DNA of 64,000 nucleotides from Streptomyces sp. NBC_00483 (lineage in GTDB: Bacteria; Actinomycetota; Actinomycetes; Streptomycetales; Streptomycetaceae): contig NZ_CP107880.1 in NCBI RefSeq assembly GCF_036013745.1, forward strand, positions 5,890,001 through 5,954,000, read 5' to 3'. A program made the position numbers and the translations under genes. Below, piece after piece: positions 17,850 to 25,945 of the stretch. Each line of letters starts with the position of its first letter. Within the stretch, counting starts at the first letter, position 1. The notes beneath the pieces were generated by a model. It was given only the letters and a program-made list of their open reading frames with translations. It ran no database searches and had not been told where the DNA came from.

Positions 17850-19603
17850 CAGTACTTACGCTCCATCGGCTGGTAGCGGGTCTGGACGACCGGCTTGTAG
17901 TCGAGACGGATGGACTCGGAGCCGTCGTCGCCGACCTCGCGGTACGCCATGGTGTGGCGCATGAAGTTGACGTCGTCCCGGGTGGGGAAGTCCTCGCGGT
18001 AGTGACCGCCGCGGGACTCCTTGCGCGCCAGGGCGGAAGTCGCCATGACCTCGGCCAGGTCGAGCAGGTTGCCCAGCTCGATGGCCTCCAGGAGGTCCGT
18101 GTTGAACCGCTTGCCCTTGTCCTGGACGGACACGTTCTTGTAGCGGGCGCGCAGCTCGGCGATCTTCTCGACGGCCGTCTTGATCGTCTGCTCGGTGCGG
18201 AACACCATCACGTTGGCGTCCATGCACTCCTGCAGCTCGTTGCGGATCACCGCGACGCTCTCGGTGCCCTGCGAGTCACGCAGCCGCTCGACGAGCTCCT
18301 CGACCAGCGTGGCCGGGTCCTCCGGCAGCTCGACGAACTCGGTCTTGTGCGCGTACTCGGCGGCCGCGATGCCCGCACGACGTCCGAAGACGTTGATGTC
18401 GAGCAGCGAGTTGGTGCCGAGACGGTTGGCGCCGTGCACGGAGACACAGGCGACCTCACCGGCGGCGTACAGGCCGGGGACGACGGTGGTGTTGTCCGCG
18501 AGGACCTCACCCTCGACGTTCGTCGGGATGCCGCCCATGGCGTAGTGCGCGGTCGGCTGGATCGGGATCGGGTCCGTGTAGGGCTCGATGCCGAGGTACG
18601 TACGCGCGAACTCGGTGATGTCCGGGAGCTTGGCGTCGAGCTGCTCCGGCGGGAGGTGCGTGAGGTCGAGGTAGACGTGGTCGCCCTCGGGGCCGCAGCC
18701 GCGGCCCTCACGGATCTCCGTGTAGATGGAGCGGGACACGACGTCACGGGACGCGAGGTCCTTCATGACGGGCGCGTACTTCTCCATGAAGCGCTCGCCG
18801 TCCTTGTTACGGAGGATGCCGCCCTCACCACGGGCGCCTTCCGTAAGGAGGATGCCCATGCGCCAGATGCCGGTCGGGTGGAACTGGAAGAACTCCATGT
18901 CCTCCAGCGGGATCCCGCGCCGGTAGCAGGCGGCCTGGCCGTCGCCGGTCAGGGTGTGCGCGTTGGACGTCACCTTGAAGAACTTGCCGGTGCCGCCGGA
19001 CGCGTAGATGACCGACTTCGCCTGGAAGATGTGGATCTCGCCGGTGGCCAGCTCGTAGGCGACCACACCGGCGGACTTCTTGACGCCGTCTTCCTCGACG
19101 ATCAGCTGGTCCAGGACGTAGAACTCGTTGAAGAACTCCACGCCCTCCTTCACGCAGTTCTGGTACAGCGTCTGAAGGATCATGTGACCCGTGCGGTCCG
19201 CGGCGTAGCAGGACCGGCGGACCGGCGCCTCGCCGTGGTTACGGGAGTGACCGCCGAAGCGGCGCTGGTCGATCGTGCCGTTCGGGGTGCGGTTGAACGG
19301 CAGGCCCATCTTCTCGAGGTCGAGGACCGAGTCGATGGCTTCCTTCGCCAGGATCTCGGCGGCGTCCTGGTCGACCAGGTAGTCGCCGCCCTTGATCGTG
19401 TCGAAGGTGTGCCACTCCCAGTTGTCCTCCTCCACGTTGGCGAGCGCGGCGGCCATGCCGCCCTGCGCCGCGCCCGTGTGGGAACGCGTGGGGTAGAGCT
19501 TGGTCAGCACGGCGGTGCGGCTGCGCTTCGTCGACTCGATGGCCGCGCGCATGCCGGCGCCGCCGGCGCCGACGATGACGGTGTCGTACTTGTGAATCTT
19601 CAC
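17849..19603 (-). CDS. sdhA: Succinate dehydrogenase flavoprotein subunit
   Basis: Catalytic subunit of complex II, 584 residues, oxidising succinate to fumarate with covalent FAD. The dinucleotide fold VIVGAGGAGMRAA lies near 10-22. The flavin-linking His is in RSHTGAAQGG near 40-50, and active-site segments FGGHSRNHGEA and HPTGIW are visible. It is preceded by sdhD (19 bp gap) and overlaps sdhB by one base. Length and motifs are standard. Confidence 0.97.
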   Translation of the reverse strand: MKIHKYDTVIVGAGGAGMRAAIESTKRSRTAVLTKLYPTRSHTGAAQGGMAAALANVEEDNWEWHTFDTIKGGDYLVDQDAAEILAKEAIDSVLDLEKMGLPFNRTPNGTIDQRRFGGHSRNHGEAPVRRSCYAADRTGHMILQTLYQNCVKEGVEFFNEFYVLDQLIVEEDGVKKSAGVVAYELATGEIHIFQAKSVIYASGGTGKFFKVTSNAHTLTGDGQAACYRRGIPLEDMEFFQFHPTGIWRMGILLTEGARGEGGILRNKDGERFMEKYAPVMKDLASRDVVSRSIYTEIREGRGCGPEGDHVYLDLTHLPPEQLDAKLPDITEFARTYLGIEPYTDPIPIQPTAHYAMGGIPTNVEGEVLADNTTVVPGLYAAGEVACVSVHGANRLGTNSLLDINVFGRRAGIAAAEYAHKTEFVELPEDPATLVEELVERLRDSQGTESVAVIRNELQECMDANVMVFRTEQTIKTAVEKIAELRARYKNVSVQDKGKRFNTDLLEAIELGNLLDLAEVMATSALARKESRGGHYREDFPTRDDVNFMRHTMAYREVGDDGSESIRLDYKPVVQTRYQPMERKY

Positions 19604-19622
19604 TGGTTCGCTCGCCTCGGCT

Positions 19623-20108
19623 TTAACGGATGTTCGGGTCGAAGGTGAAGATCACCAGCGTGCCCAGCAGGACGGTGAAGACCGTCGCGGCGTACAGCAG
19701 GCCCTTCAGCCACATACGGGTCTGGGGGCGCTCGGCGTAGTCGTTGATGACGGTACGCAGGCCGTTGGCGCCGTGCAGCATCGCGAGCCACAGCATCAGC
19801 AGGTCCCAGCCCTGCCAGAACGGGGACGCCCAGCGGCCCGCCACGAAGGCGAAGCCGATCTTGGAGACGCCGCCGTCGAGGACGAGCTGGATCAGCAGGT
19901 GGCCGAGGACCAGGACGACGAGGACGACACCCGAGAGGCGCATGAACAGCCATGCGGCCATCTCGAAGTTGCCGCGCGTCGAACGCGGGGTCTTCGAGGT
20001 GCGCTTGCGCGGGGCCTCGATGTACGGAGCCGGGTTGTCGACGTCGTAGAGCGAAACGCCCTCGACGGGGCCGACGCCGGACGTCGCGGGGGTGGTGTCA
20101 GCAGACAT
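19623..20108 (-). CDS. sdhD: Succinate dehydrogenase hydrophobic membrane anchor subunit
   Basis: A 161-residue anchor with three transmembrane helices (WLFMRLSGVVLVVLVLGHLL, LLMLWLAMLHGANGLR, LLYAATVFTVLLGTLVIF) after a polar N-terminal tail of about 50 residues. The HGANGLR segment is the likely heme/quinone-side motif. It lies 8 bp after sdhC and 19 bp before sdhA. The names SdhC and SdhD follow gene order and could be swapped in other schemes. Confidence 0.92.
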   Translation of the reverse strand: MSADTTPATSGVGPVEGVSLYDVDNPAPYIEAPRKRTSKTPRSTRGNFEMAAWLFMRLSGVVLVVLVLGHLLIQLVLDGGVSKIGFAFVAGRWASPFWQGWDLLMLWLAMLHGANGLRTVINDYAERPQTRMWLKGLLYAATVFTVLLGTLVIFTFDPNIR

Positions 20109-20116
20109 GTCTGGCC

Positions 20117-20497
20117 TCAGCTCCCGAAGAGTGCGCGGACGGCGTGGCCGAGTACGGGGTAGAGAGCCCCGACCATCAGGACGATCCAGATGCCCATGAC
20201 GGTCCAGAGCATCTGCTTCTGGTAGCGCGGCCCCTTCGACCAGAAGTCGACAGCGATCACACGCAGGCCGTTGAGCGCGTGGAAGAGGATTGCGGCGACG
20301 AGGCCGTATTCCAGCAGCGCGACGATCGGCGTCTTATAGGTACCAACGACATCGTCGTACGCCTCGGGTGAGACGCGGACGAGAGCGGTGTCCAGGACGT
20401 GCACGAACAGGAAGAAGAAAATGAGGACACCGGTGACTCGATGAGCCACCCACGACCACATGCCTTCCCGGCCGCGGTACAGCGTTCCAGCCGGCAC
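20117..20497 (-). CDS. sdhC: Succinate dehydrogenase cytochrome b556 subunit
   Basis: First gene of the sdh operon, 126 residues, three transmembrane helices. SWVAHRVTGVLIF near 15 and LFHALNGLRVI near 72-82 (the heme-ligand His in HALNGLR) are diagnostic. The GTG at 20497 has GGAGGG 7 nt upstream. The operon promoter must lie in the 20498-20646 interval, where I cannot fix a -35/-10 pair with confidence. Confidence 0.93.
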   Translation of the reverse strand: MPAGTLYRGREGMWSWVAHRVTGVLIFFFLFVHVLDTALVRVSPEAYDDVVGTYKTPIVALLEYGLVAAILFHALNGLRVIAVDFWSKGPRYQKQMLWTVMGIWIVLMVGALYPVLGHAVRALFGS

Positions 20498-20633
20498 GGA
20501 AGAACCCTCCGGGAGCGGGGACTAGAGCCGCGCCGGCTTCAGTGTCGGGCGGGCCCAGCCGGGTACGGTCCACCGGCCGCTCGTCATCGTATCGACGAGT
20601 TGTCGGGACACTCGCACGGGGGGCTTATGTGTG

Positions 20634-20657
20634 ATCAAACAGGCAATCAAACAGGCA
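20634..20657. repeat. Tandem 12 bp duplication across the uraD stop codon
   Basis: ATCAAACAGGCA is present twice back to back (20634-20645 and 20646-20657). The uraD stop (20647-20649, minus strand) lies in the second copy. Confidence 0.8.
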
Positions 20658-21204
20658 CGTACGGGCTATTGATGCCAGTTTCCCGGCCGGTTTCCCTGCG
20701 GGTCATTCGGGCGAGGCGGCCCCGGGCGAGTCGGCGCAGCTCCTCGGCGGCCAGTTCGCGCTCGTGCACCGGGTCGTTGCCGAGCCGGGTGCGCAGGCCC
20801 GCGAGCAGGTGATCGAGGGCCTCACCGGGCGCGATGTCGTCCAGGCAGATCACGAAGGGGTGGCCGAAGCGGGTCTGGTACGCGCTGTGGGCCGCGACCA
20901 GCGCGGTGATCGCCGCCGCGTACGCGGCGGCCTGCGGCAGCGCGAGGTCCTCGCCGGTCAGGGCCTCGGCGATGTCCACGGGTGTGAGGTCGTACGCCGC
21001 CTCGTCGGACGCGGCGAGCAGCGCTTCCAGGTCCGGATACGGGCGGTGTGCGGCGATGCGGCGGGCCCATGAGCGGCTGCGGCAGCACGTGCGCAGGGCC
21101 TGCTCGGCGTCGTCCTGCGGCAGCGCGTTGAAGTCTGCGAGGCCCCCGTGTGCCGTGACCTGAGCCGGTATGGGCAGACGGCCGGGGGAGTGAAGGGGGC
21201 GCAG
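20647..21204 (-). CDS. uraD: OHCU decarboxylase (uric acid pathway), probable CTG start
   Basis: 2-oxo-4-hydroxy-4-carboxy-5-ureidoimidazoline decarboxylase, which turns OHCU into S-allantoin. Family landmarks are GLADFNALPQDDAEQAL, AAHRPYPDLEALLAASDEA, FGHPFVICL and the C-terminal ERELAAEELRRLARGRL. The open frame contains no ATG, GTG or TTG between an upstream stop and a GTG at residue 76 (20979), which would delete the conserved N-terminal half. I therefore place the start at the CTG at 21204, with GGAGG 5 nt upstream, giving 185 residues, the expected size. A sequence error near the start is the alternative. Confidence 0.75.
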   Translation of the reverse strand: MRPLHSPGRLPIPAQVTAHGGLADFNALPQDDAEQALRTCCRSRSWARRIAAHRPYPDLEALLAASDEAAYDLTPVDIAEALTGEDLALPQAAAYAAAITALVAAHSAYQTRFGHPFVICLDDIAPGEALDHLLAGLRTRLGNDPVHERELAAEELRRLARGRLARMTRRETGRETGINSPYVPV

Positions 21205-21416
21205 CGCGGCCTCCGGCGGAGCGGGAGTTGTGGATGTGCTGTAACGGTAGTGATTCCTGGCCGTGAGTGTCCGACGGATGCGCGAATTTCACTCGGACGG
21301 GAGGGTTTGCGGAGCTTGGGTGGACGCAATGCGCCTGTTTGTGCCCGCGCCCCTGGAGGTCCGCCGTTAACGTCGGCGGCGTACGTGTCGGCTTGACGGG
21401 GTTCAGCGAGGTGTTC

Positions 21417-22979
21417 GTGAAGAAGGAGCGGCAGGCTCTGGTGGCCGTTGCCACCGGGGTCGTTCTGGTCACGGCCGTGGGGTGCTCGGACGGTGGCGGG
21501 TCTCCGTCCGACGGGAAGTCGGCGACCTCCGCGGCGCCCTCGCCCACCCGCTCGTATCCGCTGTCGAAGCCCGCGCACACGATCCCCGAGGTGCGCGACT
21601 TCACGCCGGCGCACGGGCCGGGTTGGAAGCCGGGCGGCGGCAGGGTCGTCGTGAAGGACGGCGAACTGGCGGACGAGGGGCGGCTCCTCGCGGAGGAACT
21701 GGGCCTGAAGTACGCCGGGGGCGGGGACGCCGGGTCCGGTGACGTCGAGCTGGCGCTCGGCGGGAAGAGCGGGGCGAACCCGGAGTCGTACCGGATGACG
21801 GTGCGCGGCGGGACCGTGCGGATCACCGGGCCGAGCGACACCGGCGTGTACTACGGGACGCGCACGCTCAAGCAGGAGGTGCACGGCGGTGCGAAGGCGC
21901 CGGAGGGCGTCACCGCCGACGAGCCCGCCAAGGCGCAGCGCGGGTTCAACCTCGACATCGCCCGCAAGCACTTCACGGCCGACTGGATCAAGGACCGGAT
22001 CCGGGACATCGGGGACCTCAAGTACAACCAGCTGGGCCTGCACTTCTCCGACGACCAGTCCTTCCGCATCGAGTCCGACTCGCATCCGGAGGTCGTCTCC
22101 AAGGACCACCTCAGCAAGGCGCAGGTGCGGGACATCCTGCGGCTCGCCGCCCAGCGGCACATCACGGTCGTGCCGGAAATCGACTCGCCGGGGCACCTGG
22201 GCGCGGTCATCGCCGCGCACCCCGACCTCCAGCTGCGCGACGCGAGCGGGGTGGCGGCGCGCGGCGCCGTCGACATCTCCAAGCCGGGCTCCGCGAAGAT
22301 CGTCGACGATCTGCTGAAGGAGTACGCGAAGCTGTTCAAGGGCGCGTACTGGCATCTGGGCGCCGACGAGTACCGGGCGCTGATGAGCGAGAACCCCGAG
22401 ACCTCCTACCCGCAGCTCGCCGCCGCGGCGCGCAAGAAGTACGGGGCGAACGCCAAGGTCCAGGACCTCGCGCAGGGCTGGCTCAACGACCGGGCGAAGA
22501 CCATGGCCCCGTACGACCGGAAGCTGAAGGCCTGGAACGACGGGTTCTACAAGGGCGGGGTCGTCGACGCCGACAAGGGCATCGAGGTCGCGTACTGGAC
22601 CGGCAAGGAGATCGGGGCGCGCGAGCCGGTCGAGTATCTGGACGAGGGCCGGAAGCTGACGAACTACAACGACGAGTACCTGTACTACGTCCTCGGCCAG
22701 CCCAACACCTTCGTCTATCCGACCGGTGAGCGGATCTACAAGAGCTGGACGCCGCGCGTCGTGCGCAAGACGAGTCCGGTGCCCGCGAAGTACGACGACC
22801 AGATCCTGGGCGGCTCCTTCGCCGTGTGGTGCGACATCTCGGGGGCGCAGACCCCGGCGCAGGTCGCGAAGGGCGTCCGGATGCCGCTGCGGGCGACCGT
22901 GCAGAAGCTGTGGGACCCGCGGAAGCCGGAGCTGAGCTGGCCGAAGTTCGTCGCCCTGGCCGACAAGCTGGACGGCTGA
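21417..22979 (+). CDS. Secreted lipoprotein beta-N-acetylhexosaminidase (GH20)
   Basis: A 520-residue lipoprotein (lipobox VTAVGC near 20) with a Ser/Thr/Pro-rich linker, a GH20b-type N-terminal domain (about 55-165) and a GH20 catalytic barrel. The catalytic Asp-Glu pair is D317-E318 in HLGADEY. RGFNLDIARKHF opens the barrel and VPEIDSPGHL is also typical. It releases terminal GlcNAc/GalNAc from chitin oligomers or peptidoglycan fragments by substrate-assisted catalysis. The start is the GTG at 21417 with GAGG 5 nt upstream. A longer upstream reading would hide the signal peptide. Confidence 0.9.
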   Translation: MKKERQALVAVATGVVLVTAVGCSDGGGSPSDGKSATSAAPSPTRSYPLSKPAHTIPEVRDFTPAHGPGWKPGGGRVVVKDGELADEGRLLAEELGLKYAGGGDAGSGDVELALGGKSGANPESYRMTVRGGTVRITGPSDTGVYYGTRTLKQEVHGGAKAPEGVTADEPAKAQRGFNLDIARKHFTADWIKDRIRDIGDLKYNQLGLHFSDDQSFRIESDSHPEVVSKDHLSKAQVRDILRLAAQRHITVVPEIDSPGHLGAVIAAHPDLQLRDASGVAARGAVDISKPGSAKIVDDLLKEYAKLFKGAYWHLGADEYRALMSENPETSYPQLAAAARKKYGANAKVQDLAQGWLNDRAKTMAPYDRKLKAWNDGFYKGGVVDADKGIEVAYWTGKEIGAREPVEYLDEGRKLTNYNDEYLYYVLGQPNTFVYPTGERIYKSWTPRVVRKTSPVPAKYDDQILGGSFAVWCDISGAQTPAQVAKGVRMPLRATVQKLWDPRKPELSWPKFVALADKLDG

Positions 22980-23081
22980 CGGTCCTGATCCGCCGTTCTG
23001 GTGGCGAAGTCCCGTGCGCCTGTGGTCTATTCGGCCGCAGGTACGACGTTTGTGGCGTACACCGGGACGGGGGGAACGGAC

Positions 23082-23591
23082 ATGGGTTACTGGGGCTATT
23101 ACGTGGTCGCCAGAAGCGGTCAGCCGCTGGACAAGTGCGAGGCCCTGGGCGGGGTGCGCGAGGAGCTGACGCTCCTGGAGGAGCGGGCCGACGGCTGGCA
23201 GGTGTGGGAGTGCCCCGGCGGCGGCGAGCAGGCGCGGGACGTGGGCAGCATGAACGCGCTGGCGGCGGAGACCGGGGCGCCCGCCCTGTTCGCGTACGTC
23301 ATGGACTCCGCCTGCGCGGTCATAGAGGCGGCCGGTCCGGAGAGCGGCGCGTGGACGGCGTGCCTGGGGCGCGCCGCGATGACCGGGTACATCGGCGGGG
23401 ACGAACGCGCCCTGGAGGACTACTTCCTGACGCCGGGCGACGCCGCCGAGCGGGCCGTCGGCTGGGCCGGCGAGTGCGGCCGCGAGGTGCCGCTGGAGCC
23501 GATCGACGAGGTGCTGCGGGCGGCCGCCCAGCCCTCGGCCGAGGAGCTGTTCTTCCGCTTCCTCGACCGGCTCGGCGTCCAAGGACTGTGA
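23082..23591 (+). CDS. Conserved Streptomyces protein of unknown function
   Basis: I do not recognise this 169-residue acidic cytoplasmic protein. It starts MGYWGYYVVARSG at the ATG at 23082, preceded by a G-rich purine stretch. It contains an EELTLLEERADGWQVWECPGG segment and several conserved-looking Trp/Cys residues, and has no transmembrane segment or signal. It lies 102 bp after the hexosaminidase and 82 bp before another unknown gene in the same direction. The codon usage is typical for the neighbourhood, so it is a real gene. Confidence 0.65.
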   Translation: MGYWGYYVVARSGQPLDKCEALGGVREELTLLEERADGWQVWECPGGGEQARDVGSMNALAAETGAPALFAYVMDSACAVIEAAGPESGAWTACLGRAAMTGYIGGDERALEDYFLTPGDAAERAVGWAGECGREVPLEPIDEVLRAAAQPSAEELFFRFLDRLGVQGL

Positions 23592-23673
23592 CGTTCCGTG
23601 CTGTGCGGACGCAGTGGGATACGTAGGCGTCAAGGGGAATTGCTGGGTCCGCGTCCGGAGGAGCGTTACGTCC

Positions 23674-24240
23674 ATGAGCCTGGTGGAACTGATCGCGCAG
23701 GCCGATGAACGAGGCCTTGCCACGAGTGGGCTCGGCTGCCTCGACCGGTGTGTACCGCTGCTCGGCGTCGGCGGGCCCGGCGACCCCGAGGAGGACGTGC
23801 TGCGCCCGCTGTGGGCGAGCCTCGCGGAGGACGGCGCGGACTGGGGAGCGCGGCTCGTGACGGCGCGCGACGAGCTGAGCGGCGCGGCGGGCAAGGGCGA
23901 GGCCGCGGAGCTGGTGCGGCGGATGCTCGGGGCCGCGCCGGAGCGGGCGGTGGCCGTGGCGTGGCGGGAGTGGGCGGACGCCTGCTCGGTGGCCGCGCTC
24001 CAGGTGCACCGGATGCTCGATGTGACGGAGGACCGGGCGGCCGGCGTGAGCGCGCGCCGCGAGGGCCGCACCGAAGGGATGTCGCCGCTGGTCGCGGCCG
24101 AACTGCGCCGCCAGACCCAGATCCTGGAACTGCTCGCGGGCGGCGGCGCGGGCGGCCTGCGGCAGGCCCTGGTCGTCTCGACGGAGGGTCGCAGGGTGCT
24201 GCGGGCGGCCGTCTCGCGGCGCGCGCGGGGACGCGGCTGA
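23674..24240 (+). CDS. Conserved protein of unknown function
   Basis: A 188-residue, mostly helical cytoplasmic protein starting MSLVELIAQADERG at the ATG at 23674, with GGAGGAG upstream. It is rich in Ala, Arg and Glu, with a basic C-terminus (RRARGRG). No motif is recognisable to me. Position and direction suggest it may be co-transcribed with the unknown gene at 23082. Confidence 0.65.
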   Translation: MSLVELIAQADERGLATSGLGCLDRCVPLLGVGGPGDPEEDVLRPLWASLAEDGADWGARLVTARDELSGAAGKGEAAELVRRMLGAAPERAVAVAWREWADACSVAALQVHRMLDVTEDRAAGVSARREGRTEGMSPLVAAELRRQTQILELLAGGGAGGLRQALVVSTEGRRVLRAAVSRRARGRG

Positions 24241-24388
24241 CGCCCTAAGGCCTGTCTTCGGACTCCCGTCCGCGCCGCTCTCGCGGACATGACGCACGCG
24301 CCGGTGTAAAACGGGCGTGCGGGCGGAGGATGAGAGGCGATGCGCGGAACCGGGCCCGCGCGGCCGTCTATGGAGGAGGCCGAGCCCC

Positions 24389-25909
24389 ATGGCCGACACC
24401 CGCCCCACAGCACCGCCCCAGGACCAGTCGCCGCCCGACCCGCGCCGCTGGTGGGCCCTCGTCGTCATCGCGGTCGCCCAGCTGATGGTCGTCCTCGACA
24501 TGACCATCGTGAACATCGCGCTGCCCTCGGCCCAGGCCGACCTGGACATGTCCGACAGCAGTCGGCAGTGGGTCATCACCGCGTACACGCTCGCCTTCGG
24601 CGGACTGCTGCTGCTCGGCGGGCGGATCACGGACCTGATCGGCCGCAAACTCGCCTTCTGCATCGGCCTGTTGGGGTTCGCCGCCGCGTCCGCGTTCGGC
24701 GGCGCGGCGACAGGGTCGGGGATGCTGTTCGGGGCGCGGGCGCTGCAGGGCGTGTTCGCGGCGCTGCTCGCACCCGCCGCGCTCTCGCTGCTCGCCACGA
24801 CCTTCACCGAACCGCGGGAGCGTAGCCGGGCGTTCGGCGTGTTCGGGGCGATCGTCGGGGCGGGTGCGGCCATCGGGCTGCTCGCCGGCGGGTTCCTGAC
24901 CGAGTACCTCGACTGGCGCTGGTGCCTGTACGTCAACGTGCCCATCGCGCTCGCGGCGTTCGCCGGGGCCCTCGTACTGCTGCGTGGCGGGCGGGTGATG
25001 GCCGATCCGCACCTGGACGTGCCGGGCGCGGTGCTCGGGTGCGCCGGGATGCTGGCCATCGTCTACGGGTTCTCGGAGGCCGCGTCTCGTTCCTGGGGCG
25101 ACCCGTTGGTGCTCGCCCTGCTCATCGGGGGAGCGGCCCTGCTCGTGGTCTTCGGGTTCTGGCAGCGCCGGGCGCGGGTCCCGCTCCTGCCGATCGCCGT
25201 GATCCGCGACCGGCAGCGCGTCGGGGCGTTCTGCACGATCCTGTTCGTGACCATCGGGATGTTCGGCGTCTTCCTCTTCCTGACGTACTACATGCAGCGC
25301 GTGCTCGGATACTCGCCGGTGCGGACGGGCGTCGCCTATCTGCCCATCACGGCGGGGATGATCGTCGGTTCGACGCAGATCGCCGCGCGGCTGCTGCACC
25401 GGGTGCCGCCGCGCACGCTGATGGTCCCGGGGCTCGTCGTCGCGGCGGGCGGCCTCGCGATCATCGCGCAGGTGGGGACGGAGCCCGCGTACGCCTCGCA
25501 CCTGCTGCCGGGCATGCTGATGCTCGGCCTCGGCATGGGCACGGCCATGATGACGTCGGTGTCGCTCGCGACCGGCAGCGTCGCCCCGCAGGACGCGGGC
25601 GCGGCCTCCGCGACCTTCAACACCGCGCAGCAGGTGGGCGGTTCGATCGGAACGGCCCTGCTCAACACGATCGCGGCGAGCGTCACCGCCCGGTACATCG
25701 CCGAGCACGCGACTCCCGGCGCCGACCGCCGCGAGCTCGCCTCGCGCGCCGCCGTGCACGGGTTCAACGTGGCGACCTGGTGGGCGGTGGGCTCGGTGCT
25801 GCTCGCGGCGGTCATCGCGGCGGTCGTGGTGAACGCGCCGCGGGCGGCCGGGATGGGAGACGTGGCGCCGGTGACCGATGACGTAAAGGAGAAGGCCGTG
25901 GGGGACTGA
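24389..25909 (+). CDS. MFS drug:H+ antiporter, DHA2 (EmrB/QacA) type
   Basis: A 506-residue transporter with about 14 transmembrane helices. DHA2 landmarks are VLDMTIVNIALP (motif D1) near 40-51, GGRITDLIGRK (motif A) near 80-90, and the antiporter motif C region GAIVGAGAAIGLLAGGFL near 155-172. It probably exports a hydrophobic drug or a cell product; the substrate is unknown. The start is the ATG at 24389 with GGAGGAGG 10 nt upstream. No linked regulator is visible, and the stop lies inside a terminator hairpin. Confidence 0.9.
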   Translation: MADTRPTAPPQDQSPPDPRRWWALVVIAVAQLMVVLDMTIVNIALPSAQADLDMSDSSRQWVITAYTLAFGGLLLLGGRITDLIGRKLAFCIGLLGFAAASAFGGAATGSGMLFGARALQGVFAALLAPAALSLLATTFTEPRERSRAFGVFGAIVGAGAAIGLLAGGFLTEYLDWRWCLYVNVPIALAAFAGALVLLRGGRVMADPHLDVPGAVLGCAGMLAIVYGFSEAASRSWGDPLVLALLIGGAALLVVFGFWQRRARVPLLPIAVIRDRQRVGAFCTILFVTIGMFGVFLFLTYYMQRVLGYSPVRTGVAYLPITAGMIVGSTQIAARLLHRVPPRTLMVPGLVVAAGGLAIIAQVGTEPAYASHLLPGMLMLGLGMGTAMMTSVSLATGSVAPQDAGAASATFNTAQQVGGSIGTALLNTIAASVTARYIAEHATPGADRRELASRAAVHGFNVATWWAVGSVLLAAVIAAVVVNAPRAAGMGDVAPVTDDVKEKAVGD

Positions 25910-25924
25910 ACGGCCCCCACGGCC
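25894..25924. terminator. Terminator hairpin overlapping the MFS stop codon
   Basis: GGCCGTGGGGG pairs perfectly with CCCCCACGGCC around a 9-nt loop that contains the TGA of the MFS gene. It lies between convergent genes (the amidase stop is at 25946), so it may work in both directions. Confidence 0.75.
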
Positions 25925-25945
25925 CTCATCGATACAACTCGCTTG

